Of a stretch of 64,000 bases of DNA, positions 26,194 to 34,395 are shown in pieces. The position numbers and the translations under genes were made by a program. The DNA comes from Deltaproteobacteria bacterium. Lineage in GTDB: Bacteria; Desulfobacterota; Binatia; UBA1149; SPBQ01. The notes under the pieces were generated by a model, which was not told the origin of the DNA, searched no databases, and worked only from the letters and a program-made list of their open reading frames with translations. Each line of letters starts with the position of its first letter. The stretch's first letter is position 1. The stretch is from NCBI GenBank assembly GCA_029262375.1, contig JAJCZM010000054.1:94489-158488 (forward strand), given 5' to 3'.

Positions 26194-26453
26194 TCGTGGA
26201 GGCGACGAGTCGAAAAGTAGTCGCTATCGCGGTCTACATGCCTGTCCATAAGACAGGTTCCTGAAGCCTCTACATGAAGTTCCTTACACAAAATTTGTAC
26301 TGCGGGGTTCTGAGAGCGTCAATGCCCCTCAAGTGTAATCTCCGTAAGGTATGGGTTTTCCGTGCACAACGATGCCGGTCAAGGCCGTAAAACATCTGTC
26401 ATGCGCAGTGTTCGGCATGGTACCAACGTCGCCCCCCGGATGGGGTTTGCGCA
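26194..26453. promoter_or_regulatory. Gap with AT palindrome upstream of the thrombospondin-repeat gene
   Basis: This 260-bp stretch separates the secreted protein gene from the SRAP gene. It contains a CCTGTC/GACAGG hairpin (26241-26257) and an ACAAAATTTGT palindrome at 26288-26298, which stands out in GC-rich DNA. No gene is visible. The promoter of the secreted protein must lie here. Confidence 0.4.
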
Positions 26454-27140
26454 TTACTCAGGTGAATCGAGGCAGCGCGCGTCGTCATTGCGCGGGCTGT
26501 TAACGTACGTCGTAACGGCACGCGCGCGCAGCTGATCGTCGCGGCAGGCGCGAAGCAGGGACGCGACCCGCTCGAGGGCCGCACCGTCGTCGGCGTGCGG
26601 ATCGAGCCAGACGTCGAAGTCTTTCGGATCGAGAATCACCGGCATCCGCTTGTGGATCGGCGCCATGAAACTGTTCGCTTCGGTGGTGATGATCGTAAAC
26701 GTTTCTAGCGCTTCACCGTCGCTGGGTTGCCAGTGTTCCCATAAGCCCGCGAACGCCATGACTGTGCCGCGCGCGGGGCTGATCCAGTAGGGCGTCTTGG
26801 GGGCGCCCTTGGCAGTCGCGGGTTGCCACTCGTAGAACCCGTCGGTCGCGACGAGACATCGACGACGCTTGAACGCCGTACGGAACGACGGTTTCTCCGC
26901 AACGGTCTCGCCGCGCGCGTTGATCAGCTTGTTGCCGATTGCTCGATCCTTCGCCCACGAGGGAATCAATCCCCAACGCAGTAGTGCCTGCTCGCGCTCG
27001 CCGCCGGGCGATGCACGAATCACGAGCGCTCGTTGGGTAGGGGCGATGTTGTATCGCGGCTCTAGCTGCGTGAGCCCCGAGACCTCGAAGAACTCTGCGA
27101 CAATGTCCGCAGGACTTGTCAGGGTGAAGCGACCGCACAC
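26454..27140 (-). CDS. SRAP domain protein (YedK/HMCES family)
   Basis: The 228-residue protein starts MCGRFTLTSPADIV. After Met removal, Cys2 forms the thiazolidine crosslink to abasic sites in single-stranded DNA. Other family landmarks are LEPRYNIAPTQ (the conserved Asn/Pro region), WGLIPSWAKD, NARGETVAEKPSFR, CLVATDGFYEW (conserved Glu) and PIHKRMPVIL (conserved His). The family shields abasic sites at stalled forks and is often SOS-linked. A degenerate copy of the local LexA-type operator lies 35 bp upstream. Translation should begin exactly at the first ATG since Cys must be residue 2. Confidence 0.93.
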   Translation of the reverse strand: MCGRFTLTSPADIVAEFFEVSGLTQLEPRYNIAPTQRALVIRASPGGEREQALLRWGLIPSWAKDRAIGNKLINARGETVAEKPSFRTAFKRRRCLVATDGFYEWQPATAKGAPKTPYWISPARGTVMAFAGLWEHWQPSDGEALETFTIITTEANSFMAPIHKRMPVILDPKDFDVWLDPHADDGAALERVASLLRACRDDQLRARAVTTYVNSPRNDDARCLDSPE

Positions 27141-27174
27141 GACGGCTATCGCTTAGCCGACCCGCCGAGGTCGT

Positions 27175-27192
27175 GCCAGACGTTAGCCCAGT
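27175..27192 (-). promoter_or_regulatory. Degenerate LexA-type operator upstream of the SRAP gene
   Basis: GCCAGACGTTAGCCCAGT matches the dnaE2/lexA operator ACCAGACGTTTGTCTGGT at 13 of 18 positions. The left half CCAGACGTT is perfect and the right half is eroded. It lies in the 55-bp gap before the SRAP start, at a distance similar to the dnaE2 operator. Confidence 0.35.
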
Positions 27193-27195
27193 CGC

Positions 27196-28716
27196 TCAGT
27201 CGCTGAGCCGCAGTCCACGGGGGACGAAGAAGCGATCCGAGAGGTCGAACAAGCCCTGAACGGCGAGCGCCATCAGTGCCGCGGGCACTGCACCCTGTAG
27301 GATCAGCTGTGTGTCGTTCAACCGAATGCCCGTCAGTATCGGCTGGCCGTAGCCGCCGGCACCGATCAGAGCGCCAAGCGTCGCGGTACCGATGTTGATG
27401 ACGGCTGAGGTCTTGATTCCCGCCAAGATCGAACGCGACGCCATCGGCAGTTCGATCAGGCGAAGGCGGTCGAGCGCGCCGAGTCCCATTGCATCGGCTG
27501 CTTCGATAATCGACGGCGCGATGTCGGTGAGTCCTGTGTATGTATTGCGAACGATCGGTAGCAGACTGTACAGGAACAGCGCGGTCAGCGCCGGCGCTGA
27601 CCCGATCCCTAGCAGCGGCACCATGAAGACGAGTAGGGCGAGCGCCGGGATCGTCTGCACGACACCGACGGTCCCCAAGATGATGCGGCCCACGCTTCGT
27701 CGCCGCGACGCGAGCATGCCGAGCGGCAGCGCGACCGCGATCGCTGCCGCGAGCGACAGACCTACGAGCTGCAGGTGCGCGCTGGTGTCGCTCCACAGGC
27801 GGCTGCTTTCGATTTCGGGTTCCGACGTACGCTCGATGCCGAGCGCGTTCTTGAGAAAGTTCGCGGCGATCTGCTGCTCTGCCTGATGGTAAATCTTCGC
27901 GCGAACGTTCATGTCGATCATCGTCTGGTCGGGGAGCGTGCCCGAGAGTCGCTCGAGTGCGGCTATTACTTCGGGTGCCTCGCGAGCGAACTCCAGCCGA
28001 TAGAGCAGCACCGCTTTGTACTCCGGGAAGTAGTTCTTGTCGTCGTCCAGAACCGCGAGGTCGTAGTATTGGATCTCAGCATCGGTCGCGTACAGATCGG
28101 TTACGTCGAGTCGTCCGCTGAGGAGTCCGCGGTACGCGAGATCATGATCGATCCCGAGTACGCGCATGTGAGGAAGCCGATAATGGGCGCGCAAGCCGGG
28201 CCAGCCGTCTTCGCGATCCATGAATTCGTTGCTGAACGCGAGTTCGATGTCGTCGTATTTCGCTAGACCCGAGATCGTGGTGACGCCGAGCGCGCGCGCT
28301 TTCGGAGCCTGCATTCCGATCGCGTAAGTGTTGTTGAACCCGAGCGGTTCGGTCATGCCGATGCCGGCTCGCGCCAGCTCGCGCGCGAGCGATTCGGTGT
28401 CCGGGAGATCGTGACCGGCGAAAATCTCATAGCGCAGCGTTCCGGTGTACTCGGGGTAGATGTCAACTTCGCCGGCGACGAGTGCGCTCCAGAGCAGGCG
28501 TGTGCCGCCGAGCTCGGCGCTATGACGCGCGTCGGCGCCGGCGGAATTCGCAACCTGGGTGGCGATTTCACCGAGGATCACCGACTCGGTGAACTTCTTC
28601 GACCCGACGCGTACGCTCCCTCCCCCAGCCCACGCGGTCGTGTGCGCCGCCGCCGCGATGAGTGTCGTGATCAATATGGCGGCTGCAAGTCTACGCATCG
28701 GATTTCGCTGACTCAC
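27196..28716 (-). CDS. ABC transporter fused substrate-binding protein and permease (OpuC/EgtU-like)
   Basis: The 506-residue protein opens with a signal/anchor (LAAAILITTLIAAAAHTTAWA). A QAT-family binding domain spans ~35-300 (VRVGSKKFTESVILGEI, YPEYTGTLRYEIF, YATDAEIQYYDLAVLDDDKNYFPEY in pieces). A six-helix permease domain spans ~315-500, with the EAA-like loop APSIIEAADAMGLGALDRLRLIELP. The family imports quaternary-ammonium compounds (betaine, choline, carnitine, or ergothioneine for EgtU). Here the binding domain precedes the permease, the reverse of the published EgtU order. It overlaps the ATPase gene by 26 bp, which in turn overlaps an egtD-like gene. A trimethyl-histidine compound is therefore a good substrate guess. 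Confidence 0.85.
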   Translation of the reverse strand: MSQRNPMRRLAAAILITTLIAAAAHTTAWAGGGSVRVGSKKFTESVILGEIATQVANSAGADARHSAELGGTRLLWSALVAGEVDIYPEYTGTLRYEIFAGHDLPDTESLARELARAGIGMTEPLGFNNTYAIGMQAPKARALGVTTISGLAKYDDIELAFSNEFMDREDGWPGLRAHYRLPHMRVLGIDHDLAYRGLLSGRLDVTDLYATDAEIQYYDLAVLDDDKNYFPEYKAVLLYRLEFAREAPEVIAALERLSGTLPDQTMIDMNVRAKIYHQAEQQIAANFLKNALGIERTSEPEIESSRLWSDTSAHLQLVGLSLAAAIAVALPLGMLASRRRSVGRIILGTVGVVQTIPALALLVFMVPLLGIGSAPALTALFLYSLLPIVRNTYTGLTDIAPSIIEAADAMGLGALDRLRLIELPMASRSILAGIKTSAVINIGTATLGALIGAGGYGQPILTGIRLNDTQLILQGAVPAALMALAVQGLFDLSDRFFVPRGLRLSD

Positions 28717-29506
28717 CGACGGCCGGCGCCGGTCCGGTTACCCCAGGTGCAGCATCTTCCGCAGTGTCTGCGAGCTCGGTGAAGGAGAGACGCTGCGCGC
28801 GTACGAATCGAGTTACGAACTCGCTCGCCGGTTTGTAAACGAGATCGGAGAACTGTCCGCGCTGTGCCACCAATCCGTTTTCGAGAAGAATCACGTCGTC
28901 GGCGAAGTAAGCGGCTTCGGTAAGGTCGTGCGTGACAAAGACGACCGTCTTCTCGGCGTCGGCGAAGATGCGGCTGAGGTCTTCTTGTAGGTCATAGCGA
29001 ATCAGCGGATCGAGCGCGCCGAGCGGCTCATCGAGCAACAGAAGGTCGGGGTCGAGCATCAGCGCTCGCATCAGTGCTACGCGTTGACGCTGACCGCCGG
29101 AAAGCTCGGCCGGGTAGCGGTCTAGTGCCGGGCGCGGAAAGCTCGTTAGGGACGAGAGTTCGTGCAGTCGCTCAACGATCTGCGTGTTGGTCCAGCCGGA
29201 CCGTTGCGCCATGATCGTGGTGTTGGCGCGCGCGGTGAGGTGCGGGAACAGACCTCCGTCTTGTGTGACATAGCCCGTGCGACGCCGGATCAACGCGAGA
29301 TTCGAGGGTGCCAGTTCGACGCCGCCTACGTGGACCTTGCCGCCGTCGGGTTCGATCAAGCCGAGAGCGATCCGTAGCAATGTCGATTTGCCGCAGCCGC
29401 TTGGCCCGAGAATTACGGTCGTCGAACCCGAAGCAAGCGCAAGGTCTATTGGACCGAGTGCCTGCGTCGGCCCGTATGACTTGGTGACGGCTTCTAGCTT
29501 GAGCAT
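28691..29506 (-). CDS. ABC transporter ATPase (OpuCA/EgtV-like)
   Basis: I start at ATG 29506 (MLKLEAVTKSYG), where the ABC fold begins; ATG 29554 would add 16 unrelated residues. The 271-residue protein has Walker A GPSGCGKSTLLRIALG, the Q-loop YVTQDGGLFPH, signature LSGGQRQRVALMRALM, Walker B LLLLDEPLGALD and switch His VFVTHDLTEA. It lacks the C-terminal CBS domains of many OpuCA/ProV proteins, so it would not sense ionic strength that way. It overlaps the egtD-like gene by 13 bp and the permease by 26 bp, giving a tight three-gene operon. Confidence 0.9.
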   Translation of the reverse strand: MLKLEAVTKSYGPTQALGPIDLALASGSTTVILGPSGCGKSTLLRIALGLIEPDGGKVHVGGVELAPSNLALIRRRTGYVTQDGGLFPHLTARANTTIMAQRSGWTNTQIVERLHELSSLTSFPRPALDRYPAELSGGQRQRVALMRALMLDPDLLLLDEPLGALDPLIRYDLQEDLSRIFADAEKTVVFVTHDLTEAAYFADDVILLENGLVAQRGQFSDLVYKPASEFVTRFVRAQRLSFTELADTAEDAAPGVTGPAPAVGESAKSDA

Positions 29507-30537
29507 TCCGGCGCGAACAGACTGAGGCTGAACTGCTGTTTCGTGTCCAGCCATTGCGCGACGCGGCGAAGATCTGCGGACGCCGCGAGTTCGTCGATCT
29601 CGCCGGGCGAGTATTTGTAGGAGTTCTCCGTGTGGATGGATTCGTGCTCGTCGAACGTGATGTCGAGGTCCAGCGCATCCAGCCGTACCTGCTGTGATCG
29701 CCGGCTAACGAGATGCATCTCAACGCGTCCCACCTCTTCGTTGACGACGGCCTGGTGGGCGAACTCGTCGAGTTCGAAGTCGCCGGCTAGCTCAGTGTTG
29801 ATGCGAGAGAGAATGTTTTTGTTGAAGCGAGCCGTTACGCCGGCGGCATCGTCGTAGGCATTCTCGAGCACGTCGGCGGACTTGCGCAGATCGATCCCGA
29901 GCAGTAGCCGGTCATCAGGGCGCATCGTTGCGCGTACTTCGCGCAGGAACGACGCTGCATCTTCGCGTCGGAAGTTCCCGATGCTCGACCCCAGGAAGAC
30001 GATCAGTTTGCGACTCTGTTCCTCCTCGCGAATGCGCGCGAGACCGCGGCCGTACTCCGCTGCGATCGCGAATATCTCGAGAGCGGGGTAGTCGCCTAAC
30101 AATGCCTTGGCGGATTCCTCGAGCATGGTTTTAGAAATGTCGAGCGGAACGTACTTGAGCGCACCGTGCCGTTTGAGGAACGCTTCGATCAGGACCCGCG
30201 TTTTTGTCGAGCTGCCGCTACCGAGTTCGACGACGGTGGTCGGTCCTTCAAACCATCCGGCGATCTCGGGCGCGCGGTCGCGCAGGATCTCGTGCTCCGC
30301 GCGGGTCAGGTAGTACTCGGGAAGGTCGCAGATCTGCTCGAAGATCTCTGAGCCGACCTCGTCGTAGAAGTAGCGACAGGGGAGGGTTTTGCTCTCGCGC
30401 GAAAGGCCTTGGCGGACGGCTTCTTCCAGGCCATCCGATGACTTGGCGTCCGCGAGTGAGATGAGGGTGAGTCGTTTACTGTTTTCGGCTGCTCGCACGG
30501 GCGATCTCCGTTGTGACTGTTCGTACCAGGTGTCCAT
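29494..30537 (-). CDS. egtD: L-histidine N-alpha-methyltransferase (EgtD-like)
   Basis: I place the start at ATG 30537 (MDTWYEQSQRR); the longer frame has no family match. The 347-residue length suits EgtD. The SAM site is VVELGSGSSTKTRVLIEAF. LPEYYLTRAEHEIL lies upstream with the conserved Tyr region, VFLGSSIGNF follows, and the histidine-binding end is HESIHTENSYKYS with the family E-x-S. EgtD makes hercynine, the trimethyl-histidine precursor of ergothioneine and selenoneine. No EgtB, EgtC/E, SenA or EanB is in the window. Operon linkage to an OpuC-like importer suggests uptake and synthesis of related betaines are co-regulated. Confidence 0.88.
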   Translation of the reverse strand: MDTWYEQSQRRSPVRAAENSKRLTLISLADAKSSDGLEEAVRQGLSRESKTLPCRYFYDEVGSEIFEQICDLPEYYLTRAEHEILRDRAPEIAGWFEGPTTVVELGSGSSTKTRVLIEAFLKRHGALKYVPLDISKTMLEESAKALLGDYPALEIFAIAAEYGRGLARIREEEQSRKLIVFLGSSIGNFRREDAASFLREVRATMRPDDRLLLGIDLRKSADVLENAYDDAAGVTARFNKNILSRINTELAGDFELDEFAHQAVVNEEVGRVEMHLVSRRSQQVRLDALDLDITFDEHESIHTENSYKYSPGEIDELAASADLRRVAQWLDTKQQFSLSLFAPECSS

Positions 30538-30842
30538 CTCGACTTTGGCGGCTGGGGTGCTCTGTAGCTGTGCGATGATGAACGCATGCACGATTTCGTT
30601 GATTGTAAACGCGGGCCTGGATCGCACCGTGCAGTCAGTGCGCTCACAACTGGTCGGACCGGTGGCGTCGGCGTGCATTCGGCGGGGGCGTGGCGATGCC
30701 CTCGAGAATGCGCGCGTTGCGATCGACACGCATGTGTCGAGCAACGAGACGAAGCGACCGCCCAGTGGCGGGCACCATAGGATAGGTACGAAGTGTTGGC
30801 CAGTGTATCGGCCGAACTAACGGAATAACCGCGGCTCGAGTG
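30538..30842. promoter_or_regulatory. 305-bp gap upstream of egtD with two dyads
   Basis: No gene is visible. It has TCGACAC-GCAT-GTGTCGA at 30723-30740 and CCGCC-CAGT-GGCGG at 30758-30771, 186-234 bp upstream of the egtD start. Either could be an operator for the egtD-transporter operon. There is no clear terminator for the upstream MBL-Rieske gene, so read-through remains possible. Confidence 0.4.
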
Positions 30843-32408
30843 TTACTCGGAGCCGTCTTTTCCCCTGCGAGCACAGTACAACCGGTAGTCGGCCTCTTCG
30901 CAGCTGCCGTCCTTCAGATCGAAGTGCCAGTGATGACCGGGGCAGACGATCTTGCCGTCGACCACTTCGGCCTCGCTCAGATCCGAACCGGCGTGCGGAC
31001 AGAATCGCTGAATTTCGAAACTGCAGCCGTCTATCTCGCGTGTGAAGGTGTCGTCGGGGCGCGCGCCGGACGTGAGTTCCGCCTGCGCGATCGCCTGCAA
31101 GGCGCCATGGTCGGCCATTTTCAGGAACGTGAACAGATATTGGTTGTAGCGATCCGGGTCGCGATGCGCTTTGAAGCGCAGCGACAGCAGGAGGTCTTCC
31201 CACGACATCTCGTCGCGCAGCACCTGGGCTAGGTGCGGAGCTTGGAATTCGAAATGGTAGCCGCAATCTTCACCGGCCCAGGGGTAGACCACGCGCTCCA
31301 TCGGTTCGTCGCGGAAATCAATTACCCAGTCGCCGCCGTTCTCGCCGACCACACGGAACAGGACGCGGATGTTGATGCGTGCTTGGAAGAACGGATTGCG
31401 CGTAATCAGCCCGTTCATGTGGCGACTGAGCTTGTCGAACAACTCGGGCTCTGCTGCCGGGATGGCTTCGAGCACCTGCGCAATCGTCCGCAGTTTATCT
31501 TCTTTGTTACTTTCGTAGTACGCGCGCCGATCACGTTCGTAGTCGAAGCTGGCGTACGCGGGCGTACGCTCGACGCGGAAGTCGCCGTTCAGGTGTAGCA
31601 CGTCACCGGGCTTGAGTACTTCGGCCGCGATGTTGGTCGTCTCTTGCAGCCGCTGCGCAGCGATCGTAGGCACCGGGAACATCGAGTCCTCGCCTAGGAA
31701 GAACTCGGCCAGGTCTTCGTCGAAGAAACACGGTGGGCCCGCGAACGGGATGGCGAGTCGTGGTTGTACCGCTTTTGCACCGGTGGTGAACGACTCGATC
31801 GCCGACTCGCGGCGCACCGCCATGAGGCGTTTCTTCTCTTCGGCATCGTAGGTGGTGTACGTCAGCGGGTACCAGATGGCCGGCGATGCTTGTCCGAGAA
31901 ATACGTCGATGCCCTCGGCGCGGATCCTGTCGAGCTCGAGTGCGAGGTTGGCGTCGTTCAAATTGAAGATCGTGTGGTCGCCGGCATTGATCAGCGCGCA
32001 AGAGTCGAACCAATGCGGCGGACAATTGTATGACGGGATAGCAACGCGGACGACGAAGTCCTGGGCAATGTCGTAGGCCTCGAAGTCGTCGAGCGAGTGA
32101 ATGTTCTCGAAATCGAGGTCCTGCAGCAGCCGGAGGCAGCGCCGCTTGTGAAAGCGCCCCGTGAGAATAGGCGTACGCTTGTCCAACTGTCCCAGGAACC
32201 ACGGGTCGAAGTGGTCCAGGTGTTCGTGCGAGATATAGACCGCGTCCGGCTCCAGCAGCGCGCTCAGGTCGCTGTGTGGATAGGCGGGGTATGGGAACCA
32301 ACTCGCGTTGTACGCGCCCGTTGGCGCCATCCAGGGGTCGCACAGTAGAAGTTTATCGTCGTGGCGTACGGCGATTCCGGAATGCCCTAAGTGTTCGATC
32401 GTCGTCAT
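30843..32408 (-). CDS. Metallo-beta-lactamase-fold protein with C-terminal Rieske domain
   Basis: The 521-residue protein starts as an MBL fold: IEHLGHSGIAVRHDDKLLLCDPW, then the metal motif SHEHLDHFDP (H-x-H-x-D-H). A middle region (~250-420) is unrecognised. The end is a Rieske [2Fe-2S] domain with CPHAGSDL and CPGHHWHFDLKDG (C-x-H...C-x2-H). CMP-sialic-acid and UDP-MurNAc hydroxylases (CMAH, NamH) combine the same two modules, so a sugar-nucleotide hydroxylase is a fair guess. Cytoplasmic; no signal peptide. The gene is on the same strand as egtD, 305 bp upstream, so a link with that pathway cannot be excluded. Confidence 0.78.
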   Translation of the reverse strand: MTTIEHLGHSGIAVRHDDKLLLCDPWMAPTGAYNASWFPYPAYPHSDLSALLEPDAVYISHEHLDHFDPWFLGQLDKRTPILTGRFHKRRCLRLLQDLDFENIHSLDDFEAYDIAQDFVVRVAIPSYNCPPHWFDSCALINAGDHTIFNLNDANLALELDRIRAEGIDVFLGQASPAIWYPLTYTTYDAEEKKRLMAVRRESAIESFTTGAKAVQPRLAIPFAGPPCFFDEDLAEFFLGEDSMFPVPTIAAQRLQETTNIAAEVLKPGDVLHLNGDFRVERTPAYASFDYERDRRAYYESNKEDKLRTIAQVLEAIPAAEPELFDKLSRHMNGLITRNPFFQARINIRVLFRVVGENGGDWVIDFRDEPMERVVYPWAGEDCGYHFEFQAPHLAQVLRDEMSWEDLLLSLRFKAHRDPDRYNQYLFTFLKMADHGALQAIAQAELTSGARPDDTFTREIDGCSFEIQRFCPHAGSDLSEAEVVDGKIVCPGHHWHFDLKDGSCEEADYRLYCARRGKDGSE

Positions 32409-32477
32409 GAATCGGAGTCTAGGTTTACACGAGGTCGGCGCGGATGTCAGTAGGGGGGACCGATACTTATCGTGTCG

Positions 32478-33806
32478 TCAGGCGCCTCGCAGGGTCGCGG
32501 GAACCCGGCTTCCGAGGGTGGCCGATCTCGCCGCCATGAAGGCGAGTAGTGCCGTCCACAGTAGCGTATTCGACCCGACATGCGCAGCCCAGAACGCCGC
32601 AGGCGCGAAGACCGCCAACGAAACGACCATGGCGTTGCGCAAGGTGCGCCCCGCCGTGAGTCCGATGAAATAGCCGTCGAGAACATAGGCGATCGACCCC
32701 ATTACGATGGTCGCGCATAGCCACGGTGCGAGATCGGTGGCCGCCGCGATTACGTGGGTATGCGATGTCAGTACCGCGAATACCAGGTTGGGCGCGAATA
32801 GGATCGTTGCCGTCGCGACACCGGCCAGCGCCAATCCCCATGTGAGGGAGGTTCTGACGAGCGCCGCCAGCGCGTCGCGGTCGCCGCCGCCGCGATAGAT
32901 GCCTGCGAGGCTCTGGGTGGCGAACGCTAGACCGTCGATGAAGTAGGCGGCCGTTTCCAGGAGCTTGAGCAGAATTGTGTTGGTCGCGAGTACCGCGGTG
33001 CCGAGTACCGCGCTCAGATTGGTGAACGTCGCAAACGCCGTGATCAGACAGAAGGTGCGAATCATGATGTCGCGATTGAGCACGAACAGCTTTCGCAGCT
33101 CGATCGGGTCGGCGAAGCGATCCGCGATGCCGCGCAATACCGGCTTCTCTCGCGCGATTGCCACGAGACCGACAGTCAGCATGGTGTACTGGCTGAGCAT
33201 CGTTGCCAAGCCGGCGCCGTAGCCACCGAGAGAGCGGCGATAGATGAAGTCATAATCCAGAACGATGTTCGTCGTCGCGGCGACCGCCGTCATTACGAGT
33301 ACGGCGACACTGCGCTCGCGGCCGAGCAGCCAGCCGATGGCCGCGAAGTTCAGTAGCGCTGCAGGTGCGCCCCAGAGACGGGCGTGAAAATACTCGCGTC
33401 CGATCGCCTCGGTTTCTGCCGTGCCTGCTAGCAAGGCAAAACCGAATCGTTCGAGCAGTGGACCGGCAACTACGAGTGCGAGTCCGATGACTAACGCCGA
33501 CGCCGCAGCGCGCGCCAGGATGACGGCGGCGGTCGATTGTTCTCCTGCGCCGATCGCCTGCGCCGTGAGTCCCTGAGTGCTCATCTTCAGGAAGCCGAAG
33601 GTCCAGTACAGGTAGTCGAACAGTACGGCCGCGAGTCCGACGCCGGCCAAATGGCGAATGTCGCCGAGATGCCCGAGCATGGCGACGTCTACCAACCCTG
33701 CGAGCGGTATCGTCAATCCGGAGACGGCGTTCGGGACGGCCAGCTTGAGGAGTCGGCTACGCAGTATCGGCTGTGGAACTCCCGTCATCGGCTCGTTACG
33801 CGACAC
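32478..33806 (-). CDS. MATE-family multidrug/toxin exporter (DinF-like)
   Basis: This 442-residue membrane protein has about 12 helices. It begins LLKLAVPNAVSGLTIPLAGLVDVAMLGHLGDIRHLAGVG (read in pieces), a clear MATE/DinF N-terminus, and has the repeated helix-1-like motif in its second half (FVLNRDIMIRTFCLI). The family exchanges cationic drugs for Na+ or H+. A later ATG at 33788 (MTGVPQPIL) is an equally good start. It stands alone, divergent from the thioesterase gene. Substrate is unknown; DinF-type members are sometimes damage-inducible, but I see no SOS operator here. Confidence 0.9.
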   Translation of the reverse strand: MSRNEPMTGVPQPILRSRLLKLAVPNAVSGLTIPLAGLVDVAMLGHLGDIRHLAGVGLAAVLFDYLYWTFGFLKMSTQGLTAQAIGAGEQSTAAVILARAAASALVIGLALVVAGPLLERFGFALLAGTAETEAIGREYFHARLWGAPAALLNFAAIGWLLGRERSVAVLVMTAVAATTNIVLDYDFIYRRSLGGYGAGLATMLSQYTMLTVGLVAIAREKPVLRGIADRFADPIELRKLFVLNRDIMIRTFCLITAFATFTNLSAVLGTAVLATNTILLKLLETAAYFIDGLAFATQSLAGIYRGGGDRDALAALVRTSLTWGLALAGVATATILFAPNLVFAVLTSHTHVIAAATDLAPWLCATIVMGSIAYVLDGYFIGLTAGRTLRNAMVVSLAVFAPAAFWAAHVGSNTLLWTALLAFMAARSATLGSRVPATLRGA

Positions 33807-33903
33807 TCATGTCGGCGCCGCCTTTACTCAGCGCGCCAAGACCATACTCTGCGCGCATCGGAGTGTGCGCAGCATCGGCGCGCACGGAGGACGCAAACGA
33901 ATC

Positions 33904-34368
33904 ATCATGCCCGAGTACCGCAAGCCCAATTTCGACAAGTTCGACGAAGCCATCGCTCAAATGATGATCGATGCCAACAACAGGGGGATGAAAGGCCTGA
34001 CGACCTTTCTCGGTGTGCGGCTCGATGAGTTCGGGCCCGGTCGACTCGTCGCACGCATGGACGTGCGCGATGAGCATGTAACTCCGATGGGCACGCTTCA
34101 CGGCGGAGTCATGGCCGGTTTCGTGGATCACGTCATGGGGTGTGTGCTGTATCCGCTCATGGCGAAAGGGCAGTGGGCGGCCACCACCGAGTTCAAATTG
34201 AACTATCTCGCGCCTGTCAAAGAAGGGGTGCTCACCGCCGAATCGACGGTGCTGAGCATGGGACGACGCTCGGCGGTGGTGCGAGTCGAGGTGGAAGGCG
34301 GCGGCAAACTGCTGTGCGTCGCGCAAGGGACTCTGCTCATCTCGGAGCCACCTGGCGCACGCGCCTGA
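33904..34368 (+). CDS. Hotdog-fold thioesterase (PaaI-like)
   Basis: I start at ATG 33904 (MPEYRKPNFDKF), with GGAGGA about 15 nt upstream. The frame upstream is only the shadow of the divergent MATE gene. The 154 residues form one hotdog domain: VTPMGTLHGGVMAGFVDHVMG holds the HGG active-site region and the following Asp on the long helix. The strand LNYLAPVKEGVLTAEST and the final strand LLCVAQGTLLIS are typical. The family hydrolyses acyl- or aryl-CoA thioesters in the cytoplasm. No pathway neighbours indicate the acyl group. Confidence 0.88.
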   Translation: MMPEYRKPNFDKFDEAIAQMMIDANNRGMKGLTTFLGVRLDEFGPGRLVARMDVRDEHVTPMGTLHGGVMAGFVDHVMGCVLYPLMAKGQWAATTEFKLNYLAPVKEGVLTAESTVLSMGRRSAVVRVEVEGGGKLLCVAQGTLLISEPPGARA

Positions 34369-34395
34369 CTTCGGTTGTACGCGAGCGGTTCGGAT

